Assembly (NCBI GenBank): GCA_025194985.1
Contig: JAOANE010000021.1
Span: 1 to 64,000, forward strand
Direction of reading: 5' to 3'
From: Regnicoccus frigidus
Lineage (GTDB): Bacteria; Cyanobacteriota; Cyanobacteriia; PCC-6307; Cyanobiaceae
Length of the DNA stretch: 64,000 nt
In this document: in pieces, positions 60,406-64,000 of the stretch
Numbering within the stretch: the first letter of the stretch is position 1
Layout: every line of letters starts with the position of its first letter
Program-made: the position numbers and the translations under genes
The notes under the pieces: model-generated
The model's input: the letters and a program-made list of their open reading frames with translations, nothing else
What the model was told of the DNA's origin: nothing
The model's database searches: none

Positions 60406-63400
60406 TCAGCCCGGCTCCGTGCGGCCCGCTGAGCCAGAGAAGAGTCGCTCTTCCAACTCCTTGATCGCCACGTAGAAGGGGGGCACCACACCAAGCGAAA
60501 GCACTGTGGCCACCAGCAGGCCACCGAAGATCACCGTGCCCAGCGATTGCTGACTCTGGGCGCCTGCTGAATGGGCCACCACCAGCGGGAAGAAGCCGGC
60601 CAGTGCCGCGATGGCGGTCATCAGGATGGGGCGAAGGCGGGATTCAGCCGAAGCAATCGCAGCCTGGCTTGCCGTCATGCCGGCTTTGAGATGTTGCTCC
60701 GCCACCTCCACAATCAGGATGCCGTTCTTGGCGGCCAGGCCGATCAAGGTGACCAGGCCAACCTGGGCATAGATGTTGAGATCGATCGAGCGCATGGCCA
60801 GAAAGGCCAGCGCCCCAAGCATCGCCAGCGGCACGGTCATCAGGATGATCACCGGGGTGACGTAGCTCTCGTATTGGGCTGAGAGCACCAGATAAACCAC
60901 CAGGATGCCGAAACCAAACACCAGCACACTGGCCGAACCCGCCGAAAGCTGCAGAGCAGCCAGGCCCGTAAAGGCATAGCCGATGTTGTTGAAGTTGAGC
61001 GAGTCGAACACCTGTTGAATCGACGCGAGCGCCGTACCGGAGCTCTTGCCGATAGCCTCAGATCCCTGCACCAGAACCGTTCGGTACAAGTTGTAGTGGC
61101 TGATCACTGGCGGCGCACTCGAGAGTGAAACCTCTGCAAATTCAGAAACAGGAACGAGCTTGCCGTCGTTGGAGCGAACGTAGTACCCCTCCACATCTTG
61201 AATCGTGCTGCGGTTGGAGGCTTCGGCCTGAACATAGATGTTGCGAACCTGCCCATCTTCATAGGTCAGGCTTGCAAAGTTGCTGCCAGCCAGGATGCCG
61301 ATGGTGTCCATCGCAGTGGCAAAGTCGATGTCCAGGGCACCCATCACATCACGATCCATGCTCAGCATGAAGGCCGGGGCACTGGGGATGAACTGGGTGT
61401 AAACCGAGGTGAAATCACCGGTGGCATTGGAGGCCGCCTCCAGCTTGGCGGCTTGGTCAGCCAACTCCACGAAGCTGAAGCCACCATTGCTGAGGTCATT
61501 GAACTGAAAATAGAATCCACCTTGGGAGGAGAAACCAGGAATGGCTGGTGGCAAGCCAGCACGCACGAAACCACTGCTGATCGTGGCCATTTTCTCGTTC
61601 AGCCTTTTCACAATGGCCTCTGCCGATTGATCGGCGGCACCGCGCTCCTCCAGGGGTTTGAGGCCAAAGAAAAATACGCCTTGATCAGGGCTTGATCCAT
61701 TGAACCCATAGCCACTGATGATGGAGGCCTGGGTGATGTCCTCCTCCTCATTGATCAGCTTGGAAATTTCAAGCGAGGTGGCTTCCGTTTGGCTGAGGGA
61801 AGCACCGTTCTGCAACTGGAAGAAGCCAACGCCATAGCCCTGGTCCTCGTTTGGGATGAAGGCCGTGGGCATGTTGGCGAAGGCCAGCACCGTCAGCACA
61901 ATCCCAGCAACAAGGCCCATGAGGATCAGTTTGCGCCTAAGGATCAAGCCGGAAATGAGATTGGCGTAACTGGCCTGAAGGCGGTCAAAGAAGCGATTGA
62001 AGACACGGAAGATTCTGAGCAGGTTGGCTCCGGCGATCACCCCAACCACCACGCCGAGGATGTAAGTCCAGCCCCCCACCCCATTGAAGCGACCAAAGGC
62101 AAGGCCGACGATCACCCCGAGCGCCATCCAGATCGGACCCTTCGGAGGCTGGGGCTTACCACCGCGCAGGATTAATCCAGAGAGCATGGGCGAGAAGGTG
62201 AGCGCATTGAAAGCGGAGATCGCGATCGAGAAGGCGATCGTGAGGGCAAATTGTTTGTAGATGATGCCGATCCCACCGGGGTAGAAGGCCACCGGCACAA
62301 ACACAGCCATCAACACCAGGGCGGTGGCTACCAGTGCACCAATCAGCTCGCCCATCGCGGCTGTTGCCGCCTGGCGAGGCTTCATCCCTTTCTCCAGGTT
62401 GATCGACACCGCCTCAATCACCACGATGGCGTCATCAACGACCAGGCCTGTGGCTAGAACAACCCCCAACAGGGTGAGCTGGTTGATCGAGAAGCCAAAG
62501 ACATTCACAAAGGCAAAGGTGCCAATCAACGAGATCGGAATGGCCAGGCTCGGCACCACCGTGGCGCGCCAATCTTGAAGGAACAGGAAAAGAATCAGCA
62601 GCACCAGCAGGATCGCCAGGCCAAGGGCATCCACCACCCCTTCCACAGCAGATTCGATGAACTGCCCAATGTTATAAATCTGCTCAACTGTGACACCAGG
62701 CGGCACATTGGCAGCAAATTCATTGATCACCTTCACCACCCCCTCGGAAACATCAAGGGCATTGCTCTCTGGGGTCTGGAAGATGGCCACTGTGATGGCA
62801 GGGCGGCCAAGCTTATCGACGGCTGTCTGGCTGAAGGTGTTGAAGCCGTAGGTCGCACTGCCGACGTCGCGGAGGCGCAGCAAATTACCGGCCATCGTGC
62901 GTCCAATGATCAGATCATTGAGTTCTTCAATTGAAACGAGGTTTCCGTTGTTCTTCACCAACAACGGATAGGCATAGGCCTGGTCGCCGCCGGCCGGTGG
63001 TCCACCCACGAGGCCACCAATGGCGACCGTGTTCTGGCTCTGCACCGCACTCACCACATCGTTGGCCGTGAGGCCATTGGCGGTGACCTTGTTGGCATCG
63101 ATGAACAGCCAGAAGGCGGGATTACTCCCGCCAAGCAGATTCACATTGGCCACACCGGGCACCCGCCCCAATTGGTAGTAAAGGCTGGCGTAGATCAGGC
63201 CATTGAGATAGGGAGCATCAAACTGGCCATCGCTGGAGCCCACCTGGTAAGCCAACAGGATGGAAGGGGTGGATTGCTTGACGGACACACCCGTGGCCTG
63301 GACCTGCTGGGGCAACTGGGGCATGGCCAGAGAAACCCGGTTCTGAACATTGACTTGGTCAATGTTGATATCAGTTCCTTCGTCGAAATAAACATTGATC

Positions 63401-63672
63401 GTGCTATTCCCCTGCATCGTGCTGAATGAGGAGATATACGAGGCTCCCGGCACTCCACTGATCTGCTGTTCAATCGGGTTCGTCACCGATTGCTCGGTGA
63501 CCAGGGAGTTCGCTCCGCCATAGTTGGCGACCACCTGAATTAACGGCGGCGAGATGTTCGGAAGATTTTCAATGGAGAGGGCAGGAATACTGATCAGCCC
63601 CATCAATACGATCAAAATGCTGCAGACCGTTGTTAGAACGGGCCGCTTGATGAAATTATCGGAGAGTGACAT
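60406..63672 (-). CDS. RND efflux transporter, AcrB/HAE1 type
   Basis: The 1088-residue pump has twelve membrane helices and two large periplasmic loops. Start MSLSDNFIKRPVLTTVCSIL is classical; the proton-relay aspartates are in TLLGVVLATGLVVDDAIVVIE, and VGLVTLIGLAAKNGILIVEV is the C-terminal repeat counterpart. It exports hydrophobic drugs or metabolites with an adaptor and outer-membrane channel. An unusual hydrophobic insert (ALGVIVGLAFGRFNGVGGWT and ILGVVVGVIAGANLLRIF) after the sixth helix adds about 50 residues. The adaptor gene lies 6 bases upstream. Confidence 0.94.
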   Translation of the reverse strand: MSLSDNFIKRPVLTTVCSILIVLMGLISIPALSIENLPNISPPLIQVVANYGGANSLVTEQSVTNPIEQQISGVPGASYISSFSTMQGNSTINVYFDEGTDINIDQVNVQNRVSLAMPQLPQQVQATGVSVKQSTPSILLAYQVGSSDGQFDAPYLNGLIYASLYYQLGRVPGVANVNLLGGSNPAFWLFIDANKVTANGLTANDVVSAVQSQNTVAIGGLVGGPPAGGDQAYAYPLLVKNNGNLVSIEELNDLIIGRTMAGNLLRLRDVGSATYGFNTFSQTAVDKLGRPAITVAIFQTPESNALDVSEGVVKVINEFAANVPPGVTVEQIYNIGQFIESAVEGVVDALGLAILLVLLILFLFLQDWRATVVPSLAIPISLIGTFAFVNVFGFSINQLTLLGVVLATGLVVDDAIVVIEAVSINLEKGMKPRQAATAAMGELIGALVATALVLMAVFVPVAFYPGGIGIIYKQFALTIAFSIAISAFNALTFSPMLSGLILRGGKPQPPKGPIWMALGVIVGLAFGRFNGVGGWTYILGVVVGVIAGANLLRIFRVFNRFFDRLQASYANLISGLILRRKLILMGLVAGIVLTVLAFANMPTAFIPNEDQGYGVGFFQLQNGASLSQTEATSLEISKLINEEEDITQASIISGYGFNGSSPDQGVFFFGLKPLEERGAADQSAEAIVKRLNEKMATISSGFVRAGLPPAIPGFSSQGGFYFQFNDLSNGGFSFVELADQAAKLEAASNATGDFTSVYTQFIPSAPAFMLSMDRDVMGALDIDFATAMDTIGILAGSNFASLTYEDGQVRNIYVQAEASNRSTIQDVEGYYVRSNDGKLVPVSEFAEVSLSSAPPVISHYNLYRTVLVQGSEAIGKSSGTALASIQQVFDSLNFNNIGYAFTGLAALQLSAGSASVLVFGFGILVVYLVLSAQYESYVTPVIILMTVPLAMLGALAFLAMRSIDLNIYAQVGLVTLIGLAAKNGILIVEVAEQHLKAGMTASQAAIASAESRLRPILMTAIAALAGFFPLVVAHSAGAQSQQSLGTVIFGGLLVATVLSLGVVPPFYVAIKELEERLFSGSAGRTEPG

Positions 63673-63678
63673 CCCTGT

Positions 63679-64000
63679 TCAGCTCTCCACCTTGCTGCCC
63701 AACGGCATCTCCTTCACAGGCATGCCGCTGCGCAGAAGCGCGGTATTACTCACCACCACGCGAGCTCCGCTGGGCAGGCCACTGATCAGGGGATAGGAAT
63801 TTCCCTGAAGGGGGCCAAGCGTCACAGCCACCTGGATCACGGTGGGCTGGCTTGGGTTCTCGGCCGCCAACTTCGTGAGTTTTTCTTTCTGAGCCTCAGG
63901 AACCTGCTGCGATGCTTTGATCTTTGGCAGGATCTCCGACAGGGGCACGATCCGATAAACGAAGGGCTGGGAGGCCTGCATCGTCACCGCTTGGACCGGA
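63679..64000 (-). CDS. RND periplasmic adaptor (membrane fusion protein), 3' part only
   Basis: The window ends inside this gene, so only the last ~107 residues are present. They read VTMQASQPFVYRIVPLSEIL, TVIQVAVTLGPLQGNSYPLI and SGLPSGARVVVSNTALLRSG, the beta-barrel and membrane-proximal region of AcrA/MexA-type adaptors. Placement directly upstream of the RND pump in the same orientation confirms the role. The N-terminal lipoyl and hairpin domains lie beyond 64000. Confidence 0.88.
   Translation of the reverse strand, partial: PVQAVTMQASQPFVYRIVPLSEILPKIKASQQVPEAQKEKLTKLAAENPSQPTVIQVAVTLGPLQGNSYPLISGLPSGARVVVSNTALLRSGMPVKEMPLGSKVES

Overview
The window reads as a GC-rich chromosome segment of a picocyanobacterium of the Cyanobium/Synechococcus type. 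Supporting markers are PsbX, Ycf66, a high-light-inducible protein, the phycobilisome rod-core linker CpcG with a CpcS/CpeS-type lyase, a short CP12, the ferredoxin:thioredoxin reductase catalytic chain beside sufBCDS/sufR, and a permuted two-piece tmRNA whose tag ANNIVAFSRQPAPVAA is of the marine/freshwater Synechococcus kind. Genes are packed tightly, with many 4-bp ATGA/GTGA overlaps and convergent stops that overlap by a few bases. TTG and GTG starts are common.

Layout. 0-6 kb: a leader with competing inverted repeats before a small membrane ORF that appears frameshifted at a T8 run; two exported proteins; an aspartoacylase-like hydrolase; then a GST, DUF2301 and ABC-F run. 6-14 kb: cp12, obgE, a UgpC/MalK-like ATPase, mutS2, a glyoxalase-fold protein, hemB and a DnaJ-type co-chaperone. 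14-24 kb: a lumenal/periplasmic thioredoxin-fold protein, a Coq4 homologue, ssrA, an RlmL-like methyltransferase, a YqjD/YqjE-like pair, smc, a PRC-barrel protein and msrB. 24-33 kb: an LpxB-related protein, tRNA-Leu(GAG), accC, YggT, psbX, ycf66, hli with a BacA/SbmA-like ABC exporter, a HIT protein, comM and rpsU. 33-41.6 kb: DUF3747, def, an S9 peptidase, a GltS-like carrier, and an aldolase-dehydrogenase fusion beside mtnA. 41.6-43.2 kb: a lower-GC accessory patch with a DUF1971 protein, hicB, a broken hicA and an integron-integrase-like remnant. 43.2-51.7 kb: a lipoprotein, an L,D-transpeptidase, ftrC-sufBCDS with divergent sufR, and a DMT transporter. 51.8-64 kb: the lyase, cpcG, DUF4912, a phospholipase-D protein with an EF-hand loop, an FAD monooxygenase, small exported proteins, pgm, and an RND pump whose adaptor runs off the window end.

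How the genes work together. Photosynthesis and carbon control are represented by CpcG, the lyase, PsbX, Ycf66, Hli, CP12 and FtrC. Fe-S assembly (SufBCDS, cysteine desulfurase SufS, SufR repressor) is placed with FtrC, itself an Fe-S enzyme. MtnA plus the aldolase/dehydrogenase fusion looks like a salvage route for methylthioadenosine or 5'-deoxyadenosine. The strongest leads for a second look are this salvage pair, the decayed hicAB/integrase patch, the structured leader with the T8 frameshift at the left end, and the EF-hand phospholipase-D protein. No CRISPR array, prophage or complete insertion sequence was seen.
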